NCBI GenBank assembly: GCA_021793635.1
Contig: JAJYSI010000039.1
Location: forward strand, 1-12,354
Source: Bacteroidota bacterium
GTDB taxonomy: Bacteria; Bacteroidota; Ignavibacteria; Ignavibacteriales; Ignavibacteriaceae
DNA length: 12,354 nucleotides
Reading direction: 5' to 3'
This document shows, one piece after another, positions 1 to 6,741 of this stretch. Every line of letters starts with the position of its first letter. Positions within the stretch are counted from its first letter, which is position 1. The notes beneath the pieces were generated by a model. It was given only the letters and a program-made list of their open reading frames with translations, had not been told where the DNA came from and did not search any database. Made by a program: the position numbers and the translations under genes.

Positions 1-527
1 ATGATCCTGCTTATTATGAAAAATTTTATTTTACTCCGGGCGATCTTGGTTTTAAATCTTTTAAGACTCGCTTTGGCAATATCGGAACGCTTATCTGCTG
101 GGATCAATGGTATCCGGAAGGTGCAAGATTAACCGCTATGCAAGGCGCCGAAGTATTATTTTATCCTACTGCAATCGGCTGGCATCCTCATGAAAAAAAG
201 GAACACGGTAAAGCCCAATTTGAATCATGGATGACGGTACAGAGAGGGCATGCAATTGCAAACGGCGTTTATGTAGCGGCTGTAAACCGTGTCGGTACAG
301 AAAAACAAATTAAAGATTCGGCAGGCATTCAATTCTGGGGCTCCTCTTTTATTGCTGATCCGCAAGGCGTAATATTAGCTCAGGCTACAGTTGATAAAGA
401 AGAAATTCTTCTTGCAGAAATTAGCTTGTCAAGGATAGAGTATATAAGACAGAATTGGCCGTTCTTACGTGACAGACGAGTTGATGCATACAGCGGTATA
501 GAAGAAAGATTTTTAGACGGGAAGTAA
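1..527 (+). CDS. aguB: N-carbamoylputrescine amidase, C-terminal part (5' end outside window)
   Basis: Carbon-nitrogen hydrolase (nitrilase superfamily) that hydrolyses N-carbamoylputrescine to putrescine, CO2 and ammonia, the last step of the agmatine route to putrescine. The frame is open from base 3 with 174 codons visible; full-length relatives have about 290 residues, so the N-terminus with the catalytic Glu and probably the Lys is missing. The nucleophile is seen in the motif LICWDQWYPE (Cys codon at 96-98), followed by the family's YPTAIGWHP segment and, near the end, DRRVDAYSGI. The ATG at 138 lies downstream of the active-site Cys and is internal, not the start. The stop TAA at 525-527 is followed immediately by the aguA ATG, so the two are almost certainly co-transcribed and translationally coupled. 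The assignment is firm because of the motif and the aguA neighbour. Confidence 0.93.
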   Translation, partial: DPAYYEKFYFTPGDLGFKSFKTRFGNIGTLICWDQWYPEGARLTAMQGAEVLFYPTAIGWHPHEKKEHGKAQFESWMTVQRGHAIANGVYVAAVNRVGTEKQIKDSAGIQFWGSSFIADPQGVILAQATVDKEEILLAEISLSRIEYIRQNWPFLRDRRVDAYSGIEERFLDGK

Positions 528-1598
528 ATGGCAAAAGAATCTACTGCTTCAAACATTTCGACAAATAATAATTTTCGTTTACCGGCTGAGTGGGAAAAGC
601 ATGAAGCTACCTGGCTTGGCTGGGCGCATAATAAAGAAGATTGGCCCGGTAAGTTTACTCCGATTCCCTGGGTATATGCAGAAATAGTTAAGAATCTTTC
701 TCCCGGTGAGATTGTTCGCATTGTTGCTGAATCAAAAGAACATGTAATAAAAATAAAAAGCGTTTTAGCTGCCGCTAATGTTGATTCTAAAAATATTGAG
801 TTCTTTATTCTTAAAACAGACCGCGGATGGATGCGGGATTCTGGTCCTGCGTTTGTTAAGAACGATGAAGAAACTGTTCTTATAAATTTTAGATTTAACG
901 GCTGGGCAAAATATTCAAATTATAAAAAGGATGAAAAGTTCCCGAAGTTTGTTTCGCAAAAGCTTGGATTGAAAAGAATAATTGCCGAGCATAACAAAAG
1001 GGATGTAGTTCTTGAAGGAGGCTCGATTGACTGCAATGGCAGCGGGACTTTGATTACAACCGAAGAATGCTTACTTGATGAGAAAATTCAGACAAGGAAT
1101 CCGGGATTTTCTAAAAAAGATTACGAAGAAATCTTTAGAAAATATCTTAGCATTACAAATACCGTTTGGTTGGGAAAGGGGATTGCAGGCGATGATACGC
1201 ATGGTCATGTTGATGATCTTTGCAGGTTTGTAAACAAAAATACTGTTGTGCTCGTACATGAAAAAAATCAAGATGATGAAAATTACAGACCGTTGAAAGA
1301 GAATAAAGAACGCCTTCAGGATGTTAAGCTTGAAGACGGTTCTTCAATTGAAGTTGTTGACTTTCCAATGCCGAAGCCGGTAATATTTAAAGGACAAAGA
1401 CTTCCTGCAAGCTATGCAAATTTTTATATTTCAAATGCCGCAGTACTTGTTCCAACTTTCAACGATGCTAATGATAGAATTGCTCTGGGGATTCTCTCAG
1501 AATTAATAACTGATAGACCGGTCATAGGTATTCATGCTGTTGATTTAGTATGGGGGCTAGGAACTCTGCATTGTCTTACGCATGAACAGCCGGTTTAA
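528..1598 (+). CDS. aguA: Agmatine deiminase
   Basis: Member of the peptidyl-arginine deiminase (PAD_porph) / agmatine deiminase family. It converts agmatine to N-carbamoylputrescine plus ammonia, the substrate of the upstream AguB; it is cytoplasmic and has no signal peptide. The 356 residues are close to the usual family length of about 340-370. Visible landmarks are WMRDSGPAF (residues 101-109, substrate guanidinium binding), LEGGSI (162-167), the GDDTHGHVDD block (221-230) with the active-site His, and the C-terminal GTLHCLTHEQP with nucleophile Cys349. The start ATG abuts the aguB stop codon; a weak GGGAAG lies a few bases upstream inside aguB, so translation probably depends on coupling. 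An arginine decarboxylase to supply agmatine is not in view. A porphyromonad-type peptidylarginine deiminase is the alternative, but the short length and AguB neighbour argue for agmatine. Confidence 0.95.
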   Translation: MAKESTASNISTNNNFRLPAEWEKHEATWLGWAHNKEDWPGKFTPIPWVYAEIVKNLSPGEIVRIVAESKEHVIKIKSVLAAANVDSKNIEFFILKTDRGWMRDSGPAFVKNDEETVLINFRFNGWAKYSNYKKDEKFPKFVSQKLGLKRIIAEHNKRDVVLEGGSIDCNGSGTLITTEECLLDEKIQTRNPGFSKKDYEEIFRKYLSITNTVWLGKGIAGDDTHGHVDDLCRFVNKNTVVLVHEKNQDDENYRPLKENKERLQDVKLEDGSSIEVVDFPMPKPVIFKGQRLPASYANFYISNAAVLVPTFNDANDRIALGILSELITDRPVIGIHAVDLVWGLGTLHCLTHEQPV

Positions 1599-1599
1599 A

Positions 1600-1998
1600 T
1601 TATTTTTTCTTTAATATCCATGCATCCACACTCCAAGGTCCGGAGCCGTTTGCAATTGTAAATAAGAAGAACAGGAAATAAAGCACTGCCAGTTCACCGC
1701 CGTTCTCAATAGGCCAGGTGCCGCGAGGGAAGTGAACTGTTAAATAAGCGAAGATCATTTCACACGCAGTAACAATTGCAGCATATCTTGCACGTATTCC
1801 CAGTGATATAGCTATCCCTCCAAGGACTTCAATTATTCCAGCCAATAACATTTCGCTGCTGCCCATTGTACCATGACCGCCAAAGGCATCAAAAAGCTTT
1901 TGCGCACCGTGGCTGAAGAATAAGAAACCGAAAACAAATCTGATAATTGAAAAAATTATCTGAGATTGTTTACTTAAAAATCGTTCGAATGTACTCAT
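1600..1998 (-). CDS. DoxX family membrane protein
   Basis: Small integral membrane protein of 132 residues with four predicted hydrophobic segments (about residues 15-33, 49-67, 72-90 and 103-117). It carries the DoxX-family features HGAQKLFDAFGG after the first helix, HFPRGTWPIENGGE before the last helix, and GSGPWSVD near the C-terminus. DoxX proteins are inner-membrane proteins linked variously to terminal oxidases, thiol redox balance and oxidative stress; no specific role can be read here. The ATG at 1998 is chosen because GGAG lies 8 nt upstream; a GTG at 2034 in the same frame has no good ribosome binding site and would add 12 residues. The gene is convergent with aguA and the two stop codons are separated by one base. 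Confidence 0.85.
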   Translation of the reverse strand: MSTFERFLSKQSQIIFSIIRFVFGFLFFSHGAQKLFDAFGGHGTMGSSEMLLAGIIEVLGGIAISLGIRARYAAIVTACEMIFAYLTVHFPRGTWPIENGGELAVLYFLFFLFTIANGSGPWSVDAWILKKK

Positions 1999-2035
1999 AG
2001 GTTTATCTCCGCAATAAATTTTAACAATAGACACC

Positions 2036-2067
2036 TAAAGATAAAAATAGGAATGAATTAGAAAAAA
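2036..2067 (-). promoter_or_regulatory. Possible Bacteroidota-type promoter for the DoxX gene
   Basis: On the minus strand TATCTTTA (2043-2036) differs by one base from TAnnTTTG, and 20 nt upstream TTTT (2067-2064) differs by one base from TTTG. It lies about 38 nt before the chosen ATG, but it overlaps the T-rich tail of the preceding terminator, so the match may partly reflect T-richness. Confidence 0.35.
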
Positions 2068-2097
2068 TATTAAAGCCGGATTAATTTATCCGGCTTT
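2055..2097 (-). terminator. Rho-independent terminator of the exported-protein gene
   Basis: A perfect 10-bp inverted repeat (2072-2081 with 2088-2097, AAAGCCGGAT / ATCCGGCTTT) with a 6-nt loop. Read on the minus strand, the stem is followed by a T-rich tail (AATATTTTTTC). It sits 49 bp after the stop of the minus-strand gene at 2146-2991. The plus-strand side has no U-tract, so it is directional. Confidence 0.85.
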
Positions 2098-2145
2098 GTA
2101 AACAAACAAATGCTTCCCAGTAATGTATAGATCAATTATGAAAGT

Positions 2146-2991
2146 TTATGGTTCAATTAGAGACTGGACTACTTTTACAGACTGCGTCATAGGTATTACC
2201 ATGCCTTGAGCGCCTGAGGTTGACATGGTCATGTTGTTATTCATATTTGATTCTTCATAAACAAGTAAACCATTTTCAGCATCAAAATAAATTGTACCGG
2301 ATGCTTTGCCGTTTCCGTTAATGAATAATTCCATACCCTGCATATTACCGTTTCCATTAAGTCTAAGACTTGAAGTGAAAGGGATTTTTAAACAGCTATG
2401 TCCAAGTTTATTTTCTTTACCGGCTAATGTATAAACAAAATTTGTAGTATCGATAATAGCACCGCCAAAGTTTTTAATTGTATCGATAACGCTGCCGTTC
2501 CAGGAATCTCCGGTCTTTATTTCTTTACCGGCAAGTCTTGCAAAAAAGCTATTTACTAATTGGGAGATAGAAACAAATCTATTTTGAACGGAAACCGAAT
2601 CCACTTCTTCAAATTTCTTAACTTCGCCTAATGGAGTAATAGTTGCTTTCACTCTTTTACCGAGAAGAGCAGAAACATCCAAAGTGGTATCTCTTCCCAT
2701 CATAGAAGTTCTTACAACGGCTGAATCGAGTGTGAAAATAAGATCGGCATCGCCGTTTGAGGCAAGATCGTTAACTTCGAAGCGGACAACATCATTTGAA
2801 GAGTTGCTGAATTTCATTTCTCTTCCCATCGCTTCCTGAGTCATGTCTGATGTTGTAACGTTCCTGTAAAGATAGGATTTACCCTTTGTGAACTTATAGC
2901 TTAAGTTGTATGATTCCTGTGCAAAGAGGCTGGACGCAGATATTAAGCCCGCTGTAATGAGAACTGCTAATGTGTAAAAATATTTTTTCAT
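2146..2991 (-). CDS. Exported protein of unknown function (DUF6263-like)
   Basis: 281 residues starting with a clear Sec signal peptide: MKK, a hydrophobic core to about residue 20, and a likely cleavage after SLFA (residue 24) before QESYNL. The mature part looks beta-rich and polar, with repeated phrases such as YKFTKGKSYLYRN, DVVRFEVND and GKEIKTGDSWNG. This layout (a start like LxYKFxKGxxYxY, then a TGDSW stretch and a series of strands) resembles Bacteroidota secreted proteins grouped under DUF6263; that resemblance is from memory and unverified. No catalytic motif, lipobox or T9SS C-terminal signal is seen. The start is supported by AGGA 7 nt before the ATG. A strong terminator follows the gene, and upstream is the long intergenic region with the 21-bp array, so it appears monocistronic. 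Confidence 0.7.
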   Translation of the reverse strand: MKKYFYTLAVLITAGLISASSLFAQESYNLSYKFTKGKSYLYRNVTTSDMTQEAMGREMKFSNSSNDVVRFEVNDLASNGDADLIFTLDSAVVRTSMMGRDTTLDVSALLGKRVKATITPLGEVKKFEEVDSVSVQNRFVSISQLVNSFFARLAGKEIKTGDSWNGSVIDTIKNFGGAIIDTTNFVYTLAGKENKLGHSCLKIPFTSSLRLNGNGNMQGMELFINGNGKASGTIYFDAENGLLVYEESNMNNNMTMSTSGAQGMVIPMTQSVKVVQSLIEP

Positions 2992-3364
2992 GTTTTTTCC
3001 TTTTGGTTATTGATGGATTAATGTTATTTATAAATTGAAAATTCTGATGTCCATATCAAGGGAATTAAAGAATAAAAATTAAACTTCTTGAGGCAGCCCC
3101 AAAACTATAAATGTTATGTTATAAAGTTAGAGAGAATTTTATTTATATACCAGAAGAAAATGTAACCAAGGCTAAGTTCTAAATATTTTTAATTCCTCTG
3201 TTTTATTGTACTATGAGGGAATGATGCATTTTTATTTGGGTAACTCCCGAAGTAGTTTCTACGTTTGCAGATGCCGGTAAGGAAACAGAAATTAATATAA
3301 AAGAGTTATAAATTAATAAAACGGTATCATACATGAATTCCTCACTAAGATAAAATCTTCTTTA
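2992..3364. other. Intergenic region without a recognisable gene
   Basis: 373 bp between the exported-protein gene and the 21-bp array. All frames are broken. The longest protein-like stretch is 28 codons (3225-3311, +, ending NIKEL), with no ATG/GTG/TTG start or ribosome binding site. No convincing TAnnTTTG promoter for the minus-strand gene was found. No RNA gene or terminator is evident. Confidence 0.6.
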
Positions 3365-3811
3365 GGAGTTACGACTAACCTTTGCGGACTTATGAACTAC
3401 GTTTATTGAGTTGTACTAATTAACTCAGGACTTGATTGCAATCATTTTGGAGTCAGCAGCTATCAGTTCGGAGTTCGTCGCAGTCATTTCGGAGTTCGTA
3501 GGATGTGCTTCGGACTCACATATTTTAATTTCTCTGTCACAAAACTTGACTTCGGAGTTATTAGCAGTTCCTTCGGAGTTGCGTGGAATCATTTCGGAGT
3601 TGATCGCAGTCATTTCGGAGTTCGTAGGATGTGCTTCGGACTCACATATTTTAATTTCTCTGTCACAAAACTTGATCTCGGAGTTATTAGCAGTTCCTTC
3701 GGAGTTGCGTGGAATCATTTCGGAGTTGATTGCAGTCATTTCGGAATTGTAAGATTGTGTTTCGGACTCACAAGAATCAATTTCTCTCAAGCAAAAATCA
3801 ATTTCGGAGTT
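3365..3811. repeat. Phased 21-bp tandem repeat array (22 units)
   Basis: The hexamer GGAGTT (usually within TTCGGAGTT) recurs every 21 bp exactly, from 3365 to 3806. Eleven of the 22 positions are perfect (3365, 3470, 3491, 3554, 3575, 3596, 3617, 3680, 3701, 3722, 3806). Five match 5/6 (3386, 3407, 3428, 3449, 3743) and three match 4/6 as GGACTC (3512, 3638, 3764). Three are degenerate (3533, 3659, 3785). No indel breaks the phase over about 447 bp. Because 21 is a multiple of 3, three frames are open across most of the array and give heptapeptide repeats: xxxxNSE on the minus strand, xxxxFGV and xxxxSEx on the plus strand. None has an ATG with a good ribosome binding site near an array edge; the longest minus-strand frame would begin at a TTG (3790) without Shine-Dalgarno. 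A non-coding repeat is therefore preferred, though a repetitive protein is not excluded. Confidence 0.9.
3480..3811. repeat. 126-bp higher-order repeat inside the array (two full copies plus a partial third)
   Basis: Units 3480-3605 and 3606-3731 are each six 21-mers and differ at 3 of 126 positions (3550/3676, 3551/3677, 3605/3731). A third, diverged copy starts at 3732 and runs to about 3811. The GGACTC variants (3512, 3638, 3764) and the degenerate cores (3533, 3659, 3785) recur at exactly 126 bp, which shows that blocks of six units were duplicated. Confidence 0.9.
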
Positions 3812-3872
3812 AAATTGAAGAATTGGATTACCGTCAGTTTCAACTGATGAAGACCAAGAAATGACAAATGAA

Positions 3873-3912
3873 TTGCTTTAGTTATATAATATGCTTAATG
3901 AAGCTAAAGCAA
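3873..3912. repeat. Inverted repeat (9-bp arms) downstream of the array
   Basis: TTGCTTTAG at 3873-3881 and its exact complement CTAAAGCAA at 3904-3912 enclose a 22-nt AT-rich loop. On the plus strand it is followed by a moderately T-rich stretch. It could be a weak hairpin or terminator, or a boundary of the array; no gene ends just upstream. The remaining sequence to the nfeD promoter (3913-4170) shows no credible gene; a 66-codon minus-strand frame there starts at TTG without a ribosome binding site. Confidence 0.5.
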
Positions 3913-4170
3913 AATAGTTTTGATTTTTAATCCCCGGTATGAATGCCGAGGCAATTTAATGGTAGGATATCTATAGACTTTCAATAAATAGAAACAGCAA
4001 AATTAATTTACTGCTTCGGAATTTTTGCCCATCCTCTGATGCCGAGAGCAAGTTAAAAAATAATCATTCTTAAAGTAGATTTTGATAATTACGTTATTGA
4101 AAATATCAAAGTCCGGTAAGATGCAGGCAATAAAAAAATAGAACAAATTAGTAATTAAACTTTCGGCTTC

Positions 4171-4201
4171 TTGCTTCCTTAAAATTTTTTCCATAAGTTT
4201 C
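4171..4201 (+). promoter_or_regulatory. Possible Bacteroidota-type promoter of the nfeD-slipin operon
   Basis: TTG at 4171-4173 is separated by 20 nt from TAAGTTTC at 4194-4201 (one mismatch to TAnnTTTG). Transcription would start near 4208, leaving a leader of about 20 nt before the GTG at 4230. This also argues against the in-frame TTG at 4212 as the start. Confidence 0.45.
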
Positions 4202-4229
4202 AATCAACAACTTGATAAGGGAAAAATTG

Positions 4230-5510
4230 GTGCTCAGGTTTTCATTCCTTGTATTGTTTTTTACTTTCTTCACGCTCCAGGCTTTTAGCCAGACTCCAAG
4301 AGTTGTTGTCATTACATTAGACGGTGCAATAAATCCAGCGGCAGCAGATTATATCCATTACGGAATTGAACAGGCAGTAAAGCAGAATGCCGAGTGTCTC
4401 GTCCTTCGATTAAATACTCCCGGCGGTCTGCTTGAATCAACCAGATCAATAGTATCAGATATTCTTCAATCTCCGGTACCTGTTGTAGTTTATGTTTCAC
4501 CTGCAGGCTCAAGGGCGGCTTCGGCGGGAGTGTTTGTTACTCTGTCTGCCAATATTGCGGCAATGGCTCCCGGAACAAATATCGGCGCTGCTCACCCGGT
4601 TTCTCTTCAAGGACAAATGGATTCAACAATGACTGAGAAGGTTACTAACGACGCCGCCGCATTTATAAGATCAATTAGTGAAAAAAGAAATAGAAATGTT
4701 AAATGGGCTGAGGAAGCCGTACGAAAAAGCATTTCAATTACAGAGACTGAGGCATTGAAAGACAGTGTAATTGATTTAATCGCTGCCAATATGCAGGATC
4801 TTCTAAATAAAATAAATGACAGAAAAGTTCAGACTGTCAGCGGCGAATTTGTTCTTTCGACAAAAAATGCTAAAGTAATTTATTTAGACATGAGCTTTCA
4901 GCAAAAGCTGCTTAGCCTGCTTAGCGATCCGAACATTGCTTATATCCTGATGATGCTTGGTTTCTACGGATTACTTTTTGAACTTTATAATCCAGGCTCA
5001 ATCTTTCCAGGAGTAATCGGTGTAATCAGTCTTGTGCTTGCTTTTTATTCGATGCAGACACTTCCAATAAATTACGCGGGCTTAGCACTCATTATTTTCG
5101 GAGTAGTTCTATTCGTATTAGAACTTAAAGTACCAAGCCACGGACTGCTGACAATCGGCGGCATTGTTTCTCTCTTATTGGGTTCATTAATGCTTATTAA
5201 AACAGATTCAGGGTTTAACGTACTTAGGGTATCTTGGGGAGTTATTGCAACTGTTGTAATTCTGACTTTTTTGTTCTTTACATTTGCCATCGGACTTGGA
5301 ATAAAAGCACAGAAAAGAAAGCCTACAACGGGCTCGGAAGGATTAGTAAACGAAACCGGAGAAGCTATTACAGACTTAAATCCAAACGGCTCGGTAAAAG
5401 TTCATGGTGAAATATGGAAAGCCGAAAGTATTGACGGTGAAATTCCAACCGGCAGTAAAATTGTAGTTACAGGAGTTTCAAATTTAAAACTTAAAATAAA
5501 GAAAGCTTAA
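4230..5510 (+). CDS. nfeD: NfeD-family membrane-bound serine protease (long, ClpP-like form)
   Basis: Membrane-anchored Ser-Lys protease of the NfeD1b/ClpP-class type that works with the SPFH protein encoded next to it; the archaeal homologue PH1510 cleaves the C-terminus of its stomatin partner. From the GTG, residues 1-21 form a signal peptide (cleavage near AFSQ), and 24-180 the ClpP-like protease with LNTPGG (61-66), GSRAASAG containing nucleophile Ser98, and general base Lys137 in TEKVTND. Four or five membrane helices follow (about 221-315 and 332-355), then a C-terminal OB-fold NfeD domain (about 362-426). The start is uncertain: AAGGG at 4217-4221 lies 8 nt before GTG 4230 and 5 nt before TTG 4227; the in-frame TTG at 4212 would put this ribosome binding site inside the gene. 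27 bp separate it from the slipin. Confidence 0.9.
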   Translation: MLRFSFLVLFFTFFTLQAFSQTPRVVVITLDGAINPAAADYIHYGIEQAVKQNAECLVLRLNTPGGLLESTRSIVSDILQSPVPVVVYVSPAGSRAASAGVFVTLSANIAAMAPGTNIGAAHPVSLQGQMDSTMTEKVTNDAAAFIRSISEKRNRNVKWAEEAVRKSISITETEALKDSVIDLIAANMQDLLNKINDRKVQTVSGEFVLSTKNAKVIYLDMSFQQKLLSLLSDPNIAYILMMLGFYGLLFELYNPGSIFPGVIGVISLVLAFYSMQTLPINYAGLALIIFGVVLFVLELKVPSHGLLTIGGIVSLLLGSLMLIKTDSGFNVLRVSWGVIATVVILTFLFFTFAIGLGIKAQKRKPTTGSEGLVNETGEAITDLNPNGSVKVHGEIWKAESIDGEIPTGSKIVVTGVSNLKLKIKKA

Positions 5511-5537
5511 TTCATCTTAATCTCAAAGGAGAAAGTT

Positions 5538-6299
5538 ATGCAGGAAGTATCTGTTTACATTTTTATTCTTGTTCTATTTGTAATTTTTATTTTAGCTAAC
5601 GCTATAAAAATTTTACGCGAGTACGAGCGCGGAGTAATTTTCAGGCTCGGAAGACTTGTCAGTACAAAAGGACCGGGGATTATATTTTTAATTCCGATTG
5701 TTGACCGGATGATAAAGATAAGTCTCCGTACAGTTGTAATGGATGTACCGCCTCAGGACATCATTACAAAAGATAATGTTTCGTTAAAAGTAAATGCGGT
5801 GGTTTACTTTAGAGTTGTCCAGGCTGAAAAGGCAGTTGTAGAAGTTGCCGATTATTTGTTTGCCACCTCGCAGATTTCGCAGACAACATTGCGAAGCATA
5901 CTTGGTCAGTCTCAACTGGATGAAATACTTGCCGAGCGGGAAAAGATAAACCGCGAGCTTCAGAAAATTATTGACGAACAGACCGAGCCATGGGGCGTTA
6001 AAGTTACTGCCGTAGAAGTAAAGCAGGTTGATCTTCCTATTGAGATGCAGCGTGCAATAGCAATACAAGCCCAGGCTGAACGCGAGAGACGTGCAAAAAT
6101 TATCAATGCAGAAGGCGAGTTCCAGGCAAGCCAGAAACTTTCTGATGCTGCAGCAGTTATTCAGCAATATCCGGTTGCAATTCAATTAAGGTTCTTACAA
6201 ACTCTAACGGAAATTTCATCTGATAAAAACTCAACAATCTTATTCCCGATTCCGATTGATTTGATAACACCGTTTATCGAAAAGATGAAGAAGGAGTAA
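5538..6299 (+). CDS. Slipin / SPFH-domain (stomatin-prohibitin) membrane protein
   Basis: 253-residue stomatin-like protein, the usual size for bacterial slipins. It has one N-terminal membrane segment (residues 5-23), then the SPFH domain beginning [13 protein letters not shown] (27-39), with [14 protein letters not shown] (45-58) and [13 protein letters not shown] (69-81). An Ala/Glu-rich coiled-coil helix follows, containing [17 protein letters not shown] (178-194), and the tail is [21 protein letters not shown]. Slipins oligomerise on the inner membrane and organise membrane microdomains; the NfeD protease encoded upstream is the conserved partner and probably cleaves or regulates it. The start is well supported by AAAGGAG ahead of the ATG. 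It is closer to the slipin/QmcA class than to long flotillins (FloA), which lack this length and start. No strong terminator follows. Confidence 0.93.
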   Translation: MQEVSVYIFILVLFVIFILANAIKILREYERGVIFRLGRLVSTKGPGIIFLIPIVDRMIKISLRTVVMDVPPQDIITKDNVSLKVNAVVYFRVVQAEKAVVEVADYLFATSQISQTTLRSILGQSQLDEILAEREKINRELQKIIDEQTEPWGVKVTAVEVKQVDLPIEMQRAIAIQAQAERERRAKIINAEGEFQASQKLSDAAAVIQQYPVAIQLRFLQTLTEISSDKNSTILFPIPIDLITPFIEKMKKE

Positions 6300-6317
6300 A
6301 TTGCGGCAGTGGAAGCT

Positions 6318-6351
6318 GGATGCTCGATACCGGCTGGGGAATCGAGTATCC
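6318..6351. repeat. Imperfect hairpin after the slipin gene
   Basis: GGATGCTCGA (6318-6327) pairs with TCGAGTATCC (6342-6351), with one G-T pair and a 14-nt loop. It lies 19 bp after the slipin stop. There is no clear U-tract (TATTCTTT follows), so it may be an mRNA 3'-end stabiliser or a weak terminator. The wording (GGATGCTCGATACCGG) also resembles degenerate intergenic repeats. Nothing else is recognisable up to 6500. Confidence 0.5.
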
Positions 6352-6507
6352 GTATTCTTTAAATAGTAAGTAAGAATTTAATAATTTCATCTTTAGTTTT
6401 AACAAAACAATCAGCGTGATTTTATCAAAGCAGAATTAACTGCCTCAACATTATTGAATTAAATTTCTTATTTTAAAGCAACTGCTTGAATAATATTAGG
6501 TGCTTTT

Positions 6508-6741
6508 ATGAACTATATTTCGGATAGAATTACTATTGACGATAAATTACTTAATGGTAAACCGGCAATAAGAGGAAAAAGGATTGCCGTATCTACTATC
6601 CTCGAGTTTTTAAGTGCCGGGGATACAAAAGAGGATATACTTAAAGCCTATCCATTTTTAGAAATAGAAGATATAAATGCATGTTTAAAATTTGCTGCTG
6701 AAATTATGAAAAGAGACTATACCTTTAAAGGCGCAGCTTAG
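6508..6741 (+). CDS. DUF433 protein, predicted antitoxin of a type II-like pair
   Basis: 77 residues matching the DUF433 pattern: an N-terminal strand pair (YISDRITIDDKLLNGKPAIRG, in which GKPAIRGKRI at 17-26 is the signature), followed by a predicted helix-turn-helix (VSTILEFLSAGDTKEDILKAYP, in two parts around residue 38) and a final helix. The family is a VapB-like antitoxin or DNA-binding partner commonly encoded just before a DUF5615 PIN-like protein, as here. It probably neutralises the partner and may autoregulate the pair. AGGTG lies 5 nt before the ATG. Its stop TAG shares its last base with the GTG of the next gene (TAGTG), so the two are translationally coupled. Confidence 0.9.
   Translation: MNYISDRITIDDKLLNGKPAIRGKRIAVSTILEFLSAGDTKEDILKAYPFLEIEDINACLKFAAEIMKRDYTFKGAA

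Noticed and set aside
138..527. aguB starting at the ATG at 138
   Set aside because: The same frame is open to the window edge and the upstream codons encode the essential active-site Cys motif LICWDQWYPE.
3225..3311. Protein-like 28-codon open stretch (IWVTPEVVSTFADAGK ... NIKEL)
   Set aside because: No start codon or ribosome binding site and no recognisable family; an open run of this length is expected by chance.
3365..3811. CRISPR array
   Set aside because: Cores are only about 6-9 bp at a 21-bp period, spacers are themselves repeated every 126 bp, and there are no cas genes.
3503..3847. FGV-heptad plus-strand protein of 114 residues
   Set aside because: The frame is open only because the 21-bp repeat is a multiple of three; its first Met is inside a repeat unit with no Shine-Dalgarno, and two other frames are equally open.
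3931..3951. Hairpin CCCCGGTAT/ATGCCGAGG
   Set aside because: Contains a C-A mismatch and a wobble, with almost no loop; no gene end nearby.
4003..4203. Small minus-strand gene of 66 codons upstream of nfeD
   Set aside because: TTG start without ribosome binding site, no known motif, and it overlaps the likely nfeD promoter.
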